From NCBI GenBank assembly GCA_045614225.1, contig JAZLCO010000016.1, positions 1 to 20,754 on the forward strand: a stretch of DNA of 20,754 nt, given 5' to 3'. This stretch comes from UBA9715 sp045614225 (lineage in GTDB: Bacteria > Actinomycetota > Coriobacteriia > Coriobacteriales > Eggerthellaceae). The notes beneath the pieces are model-generated. The model searched no databases, was not told where the DNA came from, and worked only from the letters and a program-made list of their open reading frames with translations. This document shows, in pieces, positions 7,448 to 13,603 of the stretch; positions within the stretch are counted from its first letter, which is position 1; each line of letters begins with the position of its first letter. A program made the translations under genes and the position numbers.

Positions 7448-7910
7448 CGAGCATCCCTCGCGTTTCCTTGAATTGCTTTGCCAGTTCTTCCATCGGATCT
7501 TTACGCTCTTCAGCGGATTGAACAGAGCTTTCGGTGATTGCCAAAGCGCAGGCAACTGCCTCGGTATGCGTATACGACAAAGAAATCTGAATCTCGCGTA
7601 CGCCTTGCTCTTCTGCGGCTTCTTTAGCGCGCCCCGACAAAACGACCGAAGGCTTGCCCTTCTTGTCGCGAACAACTTCGATATCACGCACCCATATGCC
7701 ATTCGAGAAGCCAGTGCCGAGCGCTTTCACAACAGCCTCCTTGGCAGCGAACCGCGTTGCGTAATGCGCAGCTGGATTCGACTTCTTGTCGCAATACGCG
7801 CGCTCGGCTTTGGAGAACGTCTTCTCGGCGAACGACTTCGTCCGCTCGAGAATCCTCTGCATGCGCTCGATTTCGACTATGTCGACCCCGAGACCGACCG
7901 TGCCATCCAT
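7437..7910 (-). CDS. acpS: Holo-[acyl-carrier-protein] synthase
   Basis: A 157-residue enzyme that transfers 4'-phosphopantetheine from CoA to acyl carrier protein. Family motifs are GLGVDIVEIERM with metal-binding Asp10, ATRFAAKEAVVKALGTG with Glu58, and ISLSYTHTEAVACALA near 109-124, where SYT replaces the more usual SHT. An AGGAG site lies 11 bases before the ATG. The residues after about 128 form a charged tail of some 30 residues beyond the typical AcpS end. The gene lies immediately downstream of a tRNA terminator and overlaps the dehydratase gene, a common acpS-nnr pairing. Confidence 0.95.
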   Translation of the reverse strand: MDGTVGLGVDIVEIERMQRILERTKSFAEKTFSKAERAYCDKKSNPAAHYATRFAAKEAVVKALGTGFSNGIWVRDIEVVRDKKGKPSVVLSGRAKEAAEEQGVREIQISLSYTHTEAVACALAITESSVQSAEERKDPMEELAKQFKETRGMLDEL

Positions 7911-7926
7911 CTCGAATCAAACTCCT

Positions 7927-7952
7927 AAAAAAGCCGCTCATACGAACGGCTT
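7927..7952 (-). terminator. Terminator after tRNA-Gly, directly before acpS
   Basis: On the minus strand a stem AAGCCG/CGGCTT (7947-7952, 7931-7936) is followed by TTTTTT ending at 7927. Only 16 bp separate it from the acpS start, so no independent promoter fits between them. Confidence 0.75.
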
Positions 7953-7960
7953 GCTTTCGG

Positions 7961-8034
7961 TGGAGCGGGTGACGGGAATCGAACCCGCGTTATCAGCTTG
8001 GAAGGCTGGAGTTCTACCATTGAACTACACCCGC
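7961..8034 (-). tRNA. tRNA-Gly (anticodon TCC)
   Basis: The minus strand folds into a complete cloverleaf: acceptor GCGGGTG/CACCCGC, D-arm with AGTTCAATGGTAGAACT, anticodon loop CTTCCAA between CCAGC and GCTGA-side bases, and T-arm GCGGGTTCGATTCCCGT. CCA is encoded (7961-7963). It lies 40 bp behind tRNA-Pro and is probably cotranscribed with it. Confidence 0.97.
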
Positions 8035-8074
8035 GATTGCGTAGGGCAAATTGTACCCCATATGTAAGCTAAAA

Positions 8075-8151
8075 TGGTCGGGACGACAGGATTCGAACCT
8101 GCGACATCCTGCTCCCAAAGCAGGCGCGCTACCAAACTGCGCCACGTCCCG
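8075..8151 (-). tRNA. tRNA-Pro (anticodon TGG)
   Basis: The minus strand gives acceptor CGGGACG/CGTCCCG, D-arm GCGCAGTTTGGTAGCGC, anticodon loop TTTGGGA in stem CCTGC/GCAGG, and T-arm GCAGGTTCGAATCCTGT. CCA is encoded (8075-8077). It is the first gene after an extended -10 promoter. Confidence 0.97.
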
Positions 8152-8170
8152 ACACCAATCAGCACGTGGC

Positions 8171-8176
8171 ATTATA
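8171..8176 (-). promoter_or_regulatory. Extended -10 promoter of the tRNA-Pro/tRNA-Gly unit
   Basis: Minus strand reads CGTGCTATAATGCCA: a consensus TATAAT preceded by TGC, 19 bp before the mature tRNA-Pro. No clear -35. The same motif, with one change, precedes ssrA. Confidence 0.75.
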
Positions 8177-8286
8177 GCACGCCGAAAGACTGACGCATCG
8201 AGGCTGTGGAGAGCCTCCATGAAAGGATAGTGACACACAGGTACCTGATACCGATATGTCACGAAGAACGAAATGAAAGGTGCTTG

Positions 8287-8892
8287 ATGAAAACTGTAGT
8301 ACTCGCAACCAACAACGCCCATAAGGTTTCTGAAATCACGCATGCGCTTGATTTCCCTGGTTGGGAGTTCAAAACGCTCCGCGAGATGGGAGTCGATTCA
8401 GATCCGGCAGAAGATGCCGACACGTTCTTGGGCAACGCGCGCATCAAGGCACTCGCTGCGCACGAAGCCTGTGGCGGCATGGCTGCGCTTGCCGACGACT
8501 CAGGGCTTGAGGTCGATGCGTTGGATGGCGCACCGGGCGTTTGGTCCTCGCGGTTCGCAGGTGAAGACGCCACGGATGCCGACAACAACCGCAAGCTGGT
8601 CGCAAACCTCGAAGGCGTAGCAGATGATGCGCGAACAGCCCGCTTCGTATGCACACTCGTATTCATCGACGAAGATGGCACCGAGACCGTTTCCCGCGGC
8701 ACCATTGAAGGCCGCATCGGCTACGTCGAGCAAGGATCCGGAGGCTTCGGCTACGACCCGCTGTTCTGGCCTGACGTGTTCGACGGCACATGCACGTTGG
8801 CTGAAGTGCCGCAATCACGCAAGAACGAAGTCTCGCATCGCGGAAACGCCCTGAGAACATTGCGCGCTGAGCTTGAGAAGAAGATAAACTAG
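8287..8892 (+). CDS. rdgB: RdgB/HAM1 non-canonical purine NTP pyrophosphatase
   Basis: A 201-residue house-cleaning enzyme that hydrolyses dITP, ITP and XTP to monophosphates, keeping deaminated purines out of nucleic acids. Signatures: VLATNNAHK (5-13), ADDSGLEVDAL (69-79), PGVWSSRFAG (83-92), SGGFGYDPLF (151-160) and SHRGNALR (183-190). The ATG at 8287 was chosen for the GAAAGG ribosome site and because the family begins with this T-N-N strand; in-frame sequence upstream back to 8206 has no homology-like content. The stop TAG is the first base-paired part of a hairpin before ybaK, its co-oriented neighbour. Confidence 0.97.
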   Translation: MKTVVLATNNAHKVSEITHALDFPGWEFKTLREMGVDSDPAEDADTFLGNARIKALAAHEACGGMAALADDSGLEVDALDGAPGVWSSRFAGEDATDADNNRKLVANLEGVADDARTARFVCTLVFIDEDGTETVSRGTIEGRIGYVEQGSGGFGYDPLFWPDVFDGTCTLAEVPQSRKNEVSHRGNALRTLRAELEKKIN

Positions 8893-8917
8893 CCAAAAAG
8901 AACTGTCTTTTTGGCTA
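8890..8917 (+). repeat. A/U-stem hairpin between rdgB and ybaK
   Basis: Perfect 12-bp stem TAGCCAAAAAGA/TCTTTTTGGCTA with loop ACTG, containing the rdgB stop. The T-run is inside the stem, not after it. The ybaK start lies 13 bp further on, so full termination would silence ybaK unless another promoter exists. Partial attenuation or mRNA stabilisation is likelier. Confidence 0.8.
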
Positions 8918-8930
8918 CCACAGGATCGAT

Positions 8931-9416
8931 ATGGCAAAACAGGCAAAAGAACGTAAGACCAATGCGCTGCGCGAAATCGAGGCAGCAGGGCTCGAGCATC
9001 GCTTCATAACCTTCGATTGCGAGGAAGCGCTATCGGGCGTCAATGTTGCAGCCACGCTCGGGGAAGACCCTGACCGGGTGTTCAAGACCCTCGTGACCCA
9101 AGGCAAATCAGGCGAGCACTACGTATTCATGATTCCTGTTGCCTGCGAACTCGACCTCAAAAAAGCTGCTTCGACGGTCGACGAGAAGTCGATTGCGATG
9201 ATCAAAGCGAAAGAACTGCTGCCTCTGACCGGGTATGTGCACGGAGGTTGCTCGCCCGTAGGCATGAAGACGAAGTTCCGCACGTGCATCGACGAGACCG
9301 CCCAGCTCTACGAAACGATCATGTTCTCGGGCGGCCGCATTGGCTGCCAAGTCGAGATGGCGCCTGACGACCTCGATGCGCTCGTGGACTTGACGTTTGC
9401 AGACTTGACGATGTGA
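8931..9416 (+). CDS. ybaK: Cys-tRNA(Pro)/Cys-tRNA(Cys) deacylase YbaK
   Basis: A 161-residue stand-alone editing enzyme that hydrolyses cysteine mischarged onto tRNA-Pro by prolyl-tRNA synthetase. Family marks: the strand-helix VFKTLV with the conserved Lys52, VPVACELD-like core (IPVACELDLKKAA, 68-80), and GYVHGGCSPVGMKTKF (101-116) carrying the GGxSP motif. Length matches the YbaK family. The ATG follows an AGGA site. It is downstream of rdgB across a hairpin and about 0.8 kb from a tRNA-Pro gene on the other strand. Convergent to the L,D-transpeptidase gene. Confidence 0.95.
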   Translation: MAKQAKERKTNALREIEAAGLEHRFITFDCEEALSGVNVAATLGEDPDRVFKTLVTQGKSGEHYVFMIPVACELDLKKAASTVDEKSIAMIKAKELLPLTGYVHGGCSPVGMKTKFRTCIDETAQLYETIMFSGGRIGCQVEMAPDDLDALVDLTFADLTM

Positions 9417-9443
9417 ATGGCACATCGGCACGCTAGTGACACA

Positions 9444-9478
9444 CTAAACAATACAGCCCCCGGATTCTCCAGGGACTG
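9444..9478 (-). terminator. Terminator of the L,D-transpeptidase gene
   Basis: On the minus strand an 11-bp stem with two G-U pairs (9468-9478 with 9454-9464) closes a GAA loop and is followed by TATTGTTTAG. The G-U pairs form only on the minus-strand RNA; the plus strand would have two C/A mismatches, so it mainly serves the minus strand. Confidence 0.65.
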
Positions 9479-9498
9479 TTCCATGATTGCGCGCTTTC

Positions 9499-11436
9499 TT
9501 ACCAGTGGCTAACGACCACGTCGCCAATCTCGACGATGCCGAACAGCTCGGCTGCAGCATACGGCGGCAGGTTCACGCAACCGTGGCTTCCGTAGCCGTT
9601 CGCATACATCGAACCACCGAACGACGGTTGCCAGTCGGCATCGTGCAGGCCAATCGCATTGCCGACGAACGGCATCCAGTAGGTGACGTACGACGTGTAG
9701 ATCTTGACGCCGTTCTCATAGCCTTCGAGTTTCTCGGGGCTCTTCTTGTTGTTGATGACGTAAACGCCCGTGTTGGTGTCGTGCACACCATCGGGCTTGC
9801 CGCTGATGCACGGAGCTTCCCAAATAATCGAGCCATTATCGAAGAAACGCACGTACTGTTCGGCGAGGTCTACATCGATGTAGCGGCTGCCCCAATCTCG
9901 CTCTCCTGGCCCGTTGTAGACAGCAGCTTCTTGCGAGCAGGGAATGTCGATTGTCTGAGACGAACCCGACTTCACACCCTCGATGATTGCATCGCGCAGA
10001 GCCTCGGTATCGACCTCCCAACCGTACACGCCGCCCGAAACGGTGACGACTTTGCCGTCTTCACGCGTGTAAGTGCGCTCCGACTCGACGGTGTTGTAAC
10101 TCGCAGCGAGGTTTTCAACCCATGCGTTGAGCGCCTCTTGGTCGAGCGTCACTTCGTACGTTTCCTCGTTCATGGTGACGAACTGGGCTAGCTCGTCTGC
10201 GCTGACGGTGCCAACCTCCTGACCTGCAAGGTTCAGCGTGAGCTTGGCCTTGATCATGCCGCTCGCCAGCTCGGCAGACTCCTTGAGCTTCGGATCGTCC
10301 GAGAAGATCTTGGGTTGCAGCAGCTGCTCCTCGCCAAGTGTCACCTTCGGGCTCAACCCGCCAATAGCCTCGGCCATCGCTGCAAGCACCGCATTCGTGT
10401 CGAGCTGCGTTCCCATTTCTTCGGGTTTGACCTTGAACGAGTTGCTTGCTTCGTCGTATTGAATCGTAGCGTTCGTCGGTGGCGTGGCAGTCTCGTTGTA
10501 CTGTTCGACGGCAGCCTTGACGCCATCCTGGTACAAAGCCTGCTTGAACGTGATTTCGAAGCGGCCCGCTTCGTCATGGGAAGGCTGCATTATGAGCACT
10601 GGCCACATCCAGCCATTCAAATCCTCATGAATGGTTCTGACGATCGCGTTGGAATCCGCTGACAAGCCAACGCCCTCCGCGTCGGTGCGGTATGAGAAGC
10701 CGTTTCCAACAACATCAAGCGTGTATCCAGCTGCAACGTCATCGATCATCGCAGCGACTTCGTCGTTGGTCTTGAGCGAGATGTCCATATCGCCGATGGT
10801 CGTGTTGGGCAAGAACCAATTCGAGAACACGAGCGCAACGGCAACATATGCGATTGCGAGCACGCCGACAATCGAACCGAGCGTGATGCCGATGATCTTG
10901 CCGACCTTGCGACTCTTGTTTTTCGGCACGTCAAATCCAGGAACAAACCCGGGGGCAGCCTCTTCCCCAAGTTCGATACTTGGAACGTCGAACCCTGAAA
11001 GATTGGGACCGTCCGCCAACTCCCCTATTGCCGGCACCTCGAATGGCTTCGAGGAGTCGATCGGGTCGATGGCGACCGTCGCCTGCTCTGCCATGTCAGC
11101 AGCGTCAAGTGCCACGGTCTCGTCGGCATCGGTGGTACTATCAGTCTCTGAATCCTCAGTCGAAACATCATCGCTTGCGGTGATTTGCGTCGAAGCATCT
11201 TCTTCAGAAGAATCGTCGGATGCTTCGGCAGAAGCGGTTTCGTCAGCCTCGAGCTCGTCGTCAACGGTTTCGCCTGATTCGTCGACAGGGTCAGAGGAGG
11301 TTGCTTGCTCTTCTTCTTGCTGTTTGACGACCTCAGACGAACCTTCTTCGACTTCTTCTTCGCTATCCTTCTCGAACAGCTCGTTCGCCAACGTTTCGAC
11401 TCTCGCATGCTTGCCACGTGGTTTGTTGTTTGCCAT
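9499..11436 (-). CDS. Membrane-anchored L,D-transpeptidase (YkuD domain)
   Basis: A 645-residue cell-wall enzyme expected to form 3-3 peptidoglycan cross-links. Residues about 20-130 are very rich in Glu, Asp, Ser and Thr and should be cytoplasmic and disordered. A transmembrane segment follows KSRKVGK at about 179-204. The extracellular part has a PG_binding_4-like region (about 210-500), then the YkuD domain (about 518-645) with His598, and the catalytic motif SHGCVNLP with His618 and Cys620. The ATG at 11436 is preferred over a TTG six codons upstream, because MANNKPRGKHAR fits the usual basic start; the ribosome site is weak for both. The gene ends convergently with ybaK. Confidence 0.95.
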   Translation of the reverse strand: MANNKPRGKHARVETLANELFEKDSEEEVEEGSSEVVKQQEEEQATSSDPVDESGETVDDELEADETASAEASDDSSEEDASTQITASDDVSTEDSETDSTTDADETVALDAADMAEQATVAIDPIDSSKPFEVPAIGELADGPNLSGFDVPSIELGEEAAPGFVPGFDVPKNKSRKVGKIIGITLGSIVGVLAIAYVAVALVFSNWFLPNTTIGDMDISLKTNDEVAAMIDDVAAGYTLDVVGNGFSYRTDAEGVGLSADSNAIVRTIHEDLNGWMWPVLIMQPSHDEAGRFEITFKQALYQDGVKAAVEQYNETATPPTNATIQYDEASNSFKVKPEEMGTQLDTNAVLAAMAEAIGGLSPKVTLGEEQLLQPKIFSDDPKLKESAELASGMIKAKLTLNLAGQEVGTVSADELAQFVTMNEETYEVTLDQEALNAWVENLAASYNTVESERTYTREDGKVVTVSGGVYGWEVDTEALRDAIIEGVKSGSSQTIDIPCSQEAAVYNGPGERDWGSRYIDVDLAEQYVRFFDNGSIIWEAPCISGKPDGVHDTNTGVYVINNKKSPEKLEGYENGVKIYTSYVTYWMPFVGNAIGLHDADWQPSFGGSMYANGYGSHGCVNLPPYAAAELFGIVEIGDVVVSHW

Positions 11437-11489
11437 AGTTCGTTTCTCGCTCAAATTGCCTAGTTTTCCATGTTCTAATTCGGCTCATC

Positions 11490-11495
11490 ATTGTA
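11490..11495 (-). promoter_or_regulatory. Extended -10 promoter of the L,D-transpeptidase gene
   Basis: Minus strand TTGCTACAATG: TACAAT preceded by TGC, 54 bp before the start codon. No clear -35. Confidence 0.55.
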
Positions 11496-11597
11496 GCAAT
11501 CGTTCACGAAAATGCGTCGTAAGACAGTGGTTTTGGTGTATTTCGTCACCGTTAGCGAACAAGTACGACACAACAACGTCACGACACACGTGCGTGG

Positions 11598-11603
11598 TAT
11601 CAT
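11598..11603 (+). promoter_or_regulatory. Extended -10 promoter of the smpB unit
   Basis: GTGGTATCATTTC holds TATCAT preceded by TGG. Transcription would start near 11610, giving a leader of about 30 nt to the 92-residue gene. Confidence 0.5.
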
Positions 11604-11638
11604 TTCAACCACTCGAAACCCAAACGAAGGACCTGCCG

Positions 11639-11917
11639 ATGACCGCATACCTCGCACATTATCAATCGCCCGCAAAGGCGGACGTGCGGGGCTCTGGCGT
11701 ATTCGAGTTTGAAAGCGATGCGCGCGCTGGTTCGAAGGACAACCTGCACGATGCACGCATGAAAATGCTCGAGATCTTCGGCAAAGACGCCGTATCGTGG
11801 GATATCGAGCGTGTTGAGAAGAAAACTGCGAAGACGGAGACGCTCGATGGCCAGCTGACGCTCGATTTCCGACCCGAGAAGAAGCGCCGTCGACGCAGGA
11901 CGAAGGAGTACTGGTAG
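11639..11917 (+). CDS. Small conserved-looking protein of unknown function, coupled to smpB
   Basis: I do not recognise this 92-residue protein. It begins MTAYLAHYQSPAKAD at an ATG with an AAGGA site eight bases upstream. The middle is mixed alpha/beta-like (GVFEFESDARAGSKDNLHDARMKM is one continuous region, then LEIFGKDAVSWDIERV), and the C-terminus is strongly basic, ending EKKRRRRRTKEYW, which suits RNA or ribosome contact. Its TAG stop directly abuts the smpB ATG (TAGATG), so the two are almost surely translated from one mRNA and coupled. Codon use looks like the neighbours. The opposite strand here is the promoter side of the L,D-transpeptidase gene, so it is not a shadow of another gene. 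A role in ribosome rescue is inference only. Confidence 0.82.
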   Translation: MTAYLAHYQSPAKADVRGSGVFEFESDARAGSKDNLHDARMKMLEIFGKDAVSWDIERVEKKTAKTETLDGQLTLDFRPEKKRRRRRTKEYW

Positions 11918-12385
11918 ATGGAACGTCGCGAGAAAAAAACCATCGCGAAGAATCGCCGCGCACTCCACGAGTACGAAATCCTGGAGACATACGAGGCGGG
12001 CATCGCCCTCACCGGCACTGAAGTGCGATCGCTGCGCGAGAACAACTGCCAACTCACCGATTGCTTCGCGCTCGTGCGCGGCGGTGAGGTTTGGCTGCAC
12101 AACGTGCATATCGCACCATATTCGAACGGCTCGATCTCGAACGTCGATCCCGACCGCAAGCGCAAGCTGTTGCTGCACAAGCGCGAGATAAGGCTGCTCG
12201 AGCAGAAGACCCGCGAAAAGGGTTTGACACTCGTTCCGCTCTCGATGTACTTCAGCGAAAACTCGCTCGTGAAGGTCGAGTTGGCAGTTGGCCGAGGCAA
12301 GAAGACCTACGACAAACGTGAGTCGATTGCCAAACGCGACGCCCAGCGCGACATCGATCGCGCAATGAAGGAACGGTACCGTTAA
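11918..12385 (+). CDS. smpB: SsrA-binding protein SmpB
   Basis: A 155-residue RNA-binding protein that carries tmRNA to stalled ribosomes and mimics the decoding anticodon arm. Family sequence is clear throughout: KTIAKNRRALHEYEI, GIALTGTEVRSLRE, CQLTDCFALV, EVWLHNVHIAPYSNG, RKRKLLLHKREI, and the basic C-terminal tail GRGKKTYDKRESIAKRDAQR that enters the mRNA channel. Length is standard. It starts at the base after the stop of the 92-residue gene, with no spacer. Its RNA partner ssrA lies 0.8 kb downstream on the opposite strand. Confidence 0.98.
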   Translation: MERREKKTIAKNRRALHEYEILETYEAGIALTGTEVRSLRENNCQLTDCFALVRGGEVWLHNVHIAPYSNGSISNVDPDRKRKLLLHKREIRLLEQKTREKGLTLVPLSMYFSENSLVKVELAVGRGKKTYDKRESIAKRDAQRDIDRAMKERYR

Positions 12386-12389
12386 TGTG

Positions 12390-12412
12390 CTAAAAAGGGA
12401 CTGTCTTTTTAG
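12390..12412 (+). repeat. A/U-stem hairpin after smpB
   Basis: Stem CTAAAAAG/CTTTTTAG (12390-12397, 12405-12412) with loop GGACTGT. Same design as the hairpin after rdgB: T-run within the stem and shared ACTGTCTTTTT. The next gene starts 20 bp further on. Confidence 0.7.
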
Positions 12413-12432
12413 TTATTGCGAAGGAGCGAATC

Positions 12433-13131
12433 ATGGCTGAAGAGTTCGAGAGCTTCGAAATCGAGGTTTCCGAAGAGGACATCCTTTACTACATCGAAGA
12501 CGAAGACGGCAATCAAGTCGGATTCGCCGTCATGGAGGATGGCGAAGAAGTCGAATATTTCTTCGACGGCGATGCCGATGACTACGAAATCGTCGAAGAC
12601 GACGAAGATGACGAAGTGCTCGAACTCGAGTTCTCCGAAGAAGACATCATCTACCGCATCGTCGACGAGAACGACGTGGAAATCGGTTTTGCCATCATGG
12701 AGGACGACGAAGAGGTCGAATACTACTACGAAGAAGTCGAGGTTGAAGACGTTCCCAAGCCTGAACCCGAACCTGAACCCGAGCCAAAAGAGCACGGCTA
12801 TCTCTACAAGATGGCCTCGATTGCAGGACACACCGCCGACAAAACCCGTAAAAAGGCTGAAGTCAAGATCGACAAAGTACGCGGTGTCACTGAAAAGCAA
12901 ATCGACAAGGCCACCGACGCCATCGAGGCAGGAAGCAAAAAGCTCAAGGAGAAGAAAGACGAGAGCGACCTCGGCATCACGCGTGAAGACATCGCCGAAA
13001 CGACAGCCGACCTGAACGTCATCGCCAAGGAAGGCGCCGCCACTGCCAAGGAACTCAAGGAAGCATACGACGAAATCATGAACGACTTCGGGTTCCTCAT
13101 GCCGAAAAAGATCAAGCGACGCTTGCCGTAG
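12433..13131 (+). CDS. Acidic protein with internal duplication, unknown function, in ribosome-rescue locus
   Basis: I do not recognise this 232-residue protein. The ATG follows a good AAGGAG site. The N-terminal half is extremely acidic and contains two copies of one unit: residues 8-46 (FEIEVSEEDILYYIEDEDG onward) and 63-101 (LELEFSEEDIIYRIVDEND onward), 55 residues apart, each ending in GFA(V/I)MED and EEVEY. A PEPEPEPEP linker (about 108-118) leads to a basic, helical C-terminal half (about 122-232) with many Lys and Ala and an end KKIKRRLP. There is no signal peptide or membrane segment. It is co-oriented with smpB across a hairpin and converges on ssrA. The coding quality is good, so the gene is real; the role is unknown. 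Confidence 0.85.
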   Translation: MAEEFESFEIEVSEEDILYYIEDEDGNQVGFAVMEDGEEVEYFFDGDADDYEIVEDDEDDEVLELEFSEEDIIYRIVDENDVEIGFAIMEDDEEVEYYYEEVEVEDVPKPEPEPEPEPKEHGYLYKMASIAGHTADKTRKKAEVKIDKVRGVTEKQIDKATDAIEAGSKKLKEKKDESDLGITREDIAETTADLNVIAKEGAATAKELKEAYDEIMNDFGFLMPKKIKRRLP

Positions 13132-13155
13132 CCAAAAAAGGAATTGCCTTTTTGG
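13132..13155. terminator. Hairpin between the acidic gene and ssrA, likely terminator of both
   Basis: CCAAAAAAGG and CCTTTTTGG pair with one bulge around AATTG. It begins right after the acidic gene's TAG stop on the plus strand, and 42 bp beyond the mature tmRNA 3' end on the minus strand, where the 3' arm contains TTTTTT. Confidence 0.65.
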
Positions 13156-13158
13156 TTG

Positions 13159-13186
13159 GCGCTTGTGACAAACGGAAGATTTCTGC
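13159..13186 (-). repeat. 3' flank of tmRNA complementary to the 5' flank
   Basis: This 28-nt trailer element is the near-exact complement of 13571-13596 in the tmRNA precursor. The best block pairs AACGGAAGATTTC without interruption; the whole match has two one-base bulges and two mismatches. Confidence 0.8.
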
Positions 13187-13197
13187 TTTGATTTCGA

Positions 13198-13561
13198 TGG
13201 TGGAGCCGCGGAGAATCGAACTCCGGTCCAACGCGAATCCCTGGTCAGGCTCTACAAGCTTAGTCAACGGTCAGGTTTAGGGGAAGCTCGGCACGCCGAC
13301 AAGCGTTGCGTCCCCGAGCCGGTTCAATCTTAGCTTCGACCATACCGACTACGTGTCGAAGAGCGTTTCCCTAAAATGACATCGCACCCAGGGCGGGAAA
13401 GAACCTGGGATTGACGTGCCGACTTATGTTATGCGGCAAGGGCGAGTTGCCCAGTGTAGTTCTTTTTGCCAATTAATTTGACAGGACCCCTGTTTAACGT
13501 GGCGAGGAGACCACGACCTGCTCCTCACCTCAGACCCACGATGTCGAATCCAGTCGGCCCC
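13198..13561 (-). ncRNA. ssrA: Transfer-messenger RNA (tmRNA)
   Basis: A 364-nt one-piece tmRNA. The 5' end GGGGCCG pairs with CGGCTCC before A and encoded CCA (13198-13200), forming the tRNA-like acceptor. Near the 5' end is GACTGGATTCGAC, the typical tmRNA start, and the T-arm GGAGTTCGATTCTCC is at the 3' side. The tag-reading frame encodes GKKNYTGQLALAA followed by TAA, with the degron-like LALAA end. Pseudoknot-like GC-rich segments follow the tag. It sits with smpB on one side and rnr, for RNase R, on the other. Alanine from the charged tmRNA would precede the listed tag residues. Confidence 0.98.
13429..13470 (-). other. tmRNA proteolysis-tag reading frame
   Basis: Thirteen codons, GGC to GCA, then TAA, giving GKKNYTGQLALAA. 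The GGC resume codon is inferred by analogy with other tags and could be off by one codon. The ending LALAA fits recognition by ClpXP/ClpAP-type proteases. Confidence 0.85.
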
Positions 13562-13570
13562 ATGTGATGA

Positions 13571-13596
13571 GCGGAAATCTTCCGTTGTCAAAGTGC
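13571..13596 (-). repeat. 5' flank of tmRNA complementary to the 3' flank
   Basis: The leader element begins essentially at the predicted transcription start (about 13597) and ends 9 nt before the mature 5' end. It pairs with 13159-13186 to give a stem of about 24 bp enclosing the whole tmRNA. Confidence 0.8.
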
Positions 13597-13603
13597 GTTT
13601 GGC

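Noticed and set aside
8238..8247. 10-bp palindrome CAGGTACCTG upstream of rdgB as an operator
   Set aside because: Too short and isolated to support a regulatory call by itself.
10631..11638. Plus-strand frame continuous with the 92-residue gene, giving a 428-residue protein
   Set aside because: The N-terminal part is antisense to the L,D-transpeptidase, Ser-rich, and upstream of the promoter at 11598. Only the part from 11639 has a ribosome site and gene-like composition.
13562..13592. TTGACA (minus strand, about 13587-13592) as the ssrA -35 box
   Set aside because: With normal spacing the transcript would start inside mature tmRNA. The TACAAT box at 13604-13609 gives a start before the mature end, and this TTGACA is part of the leader stem.
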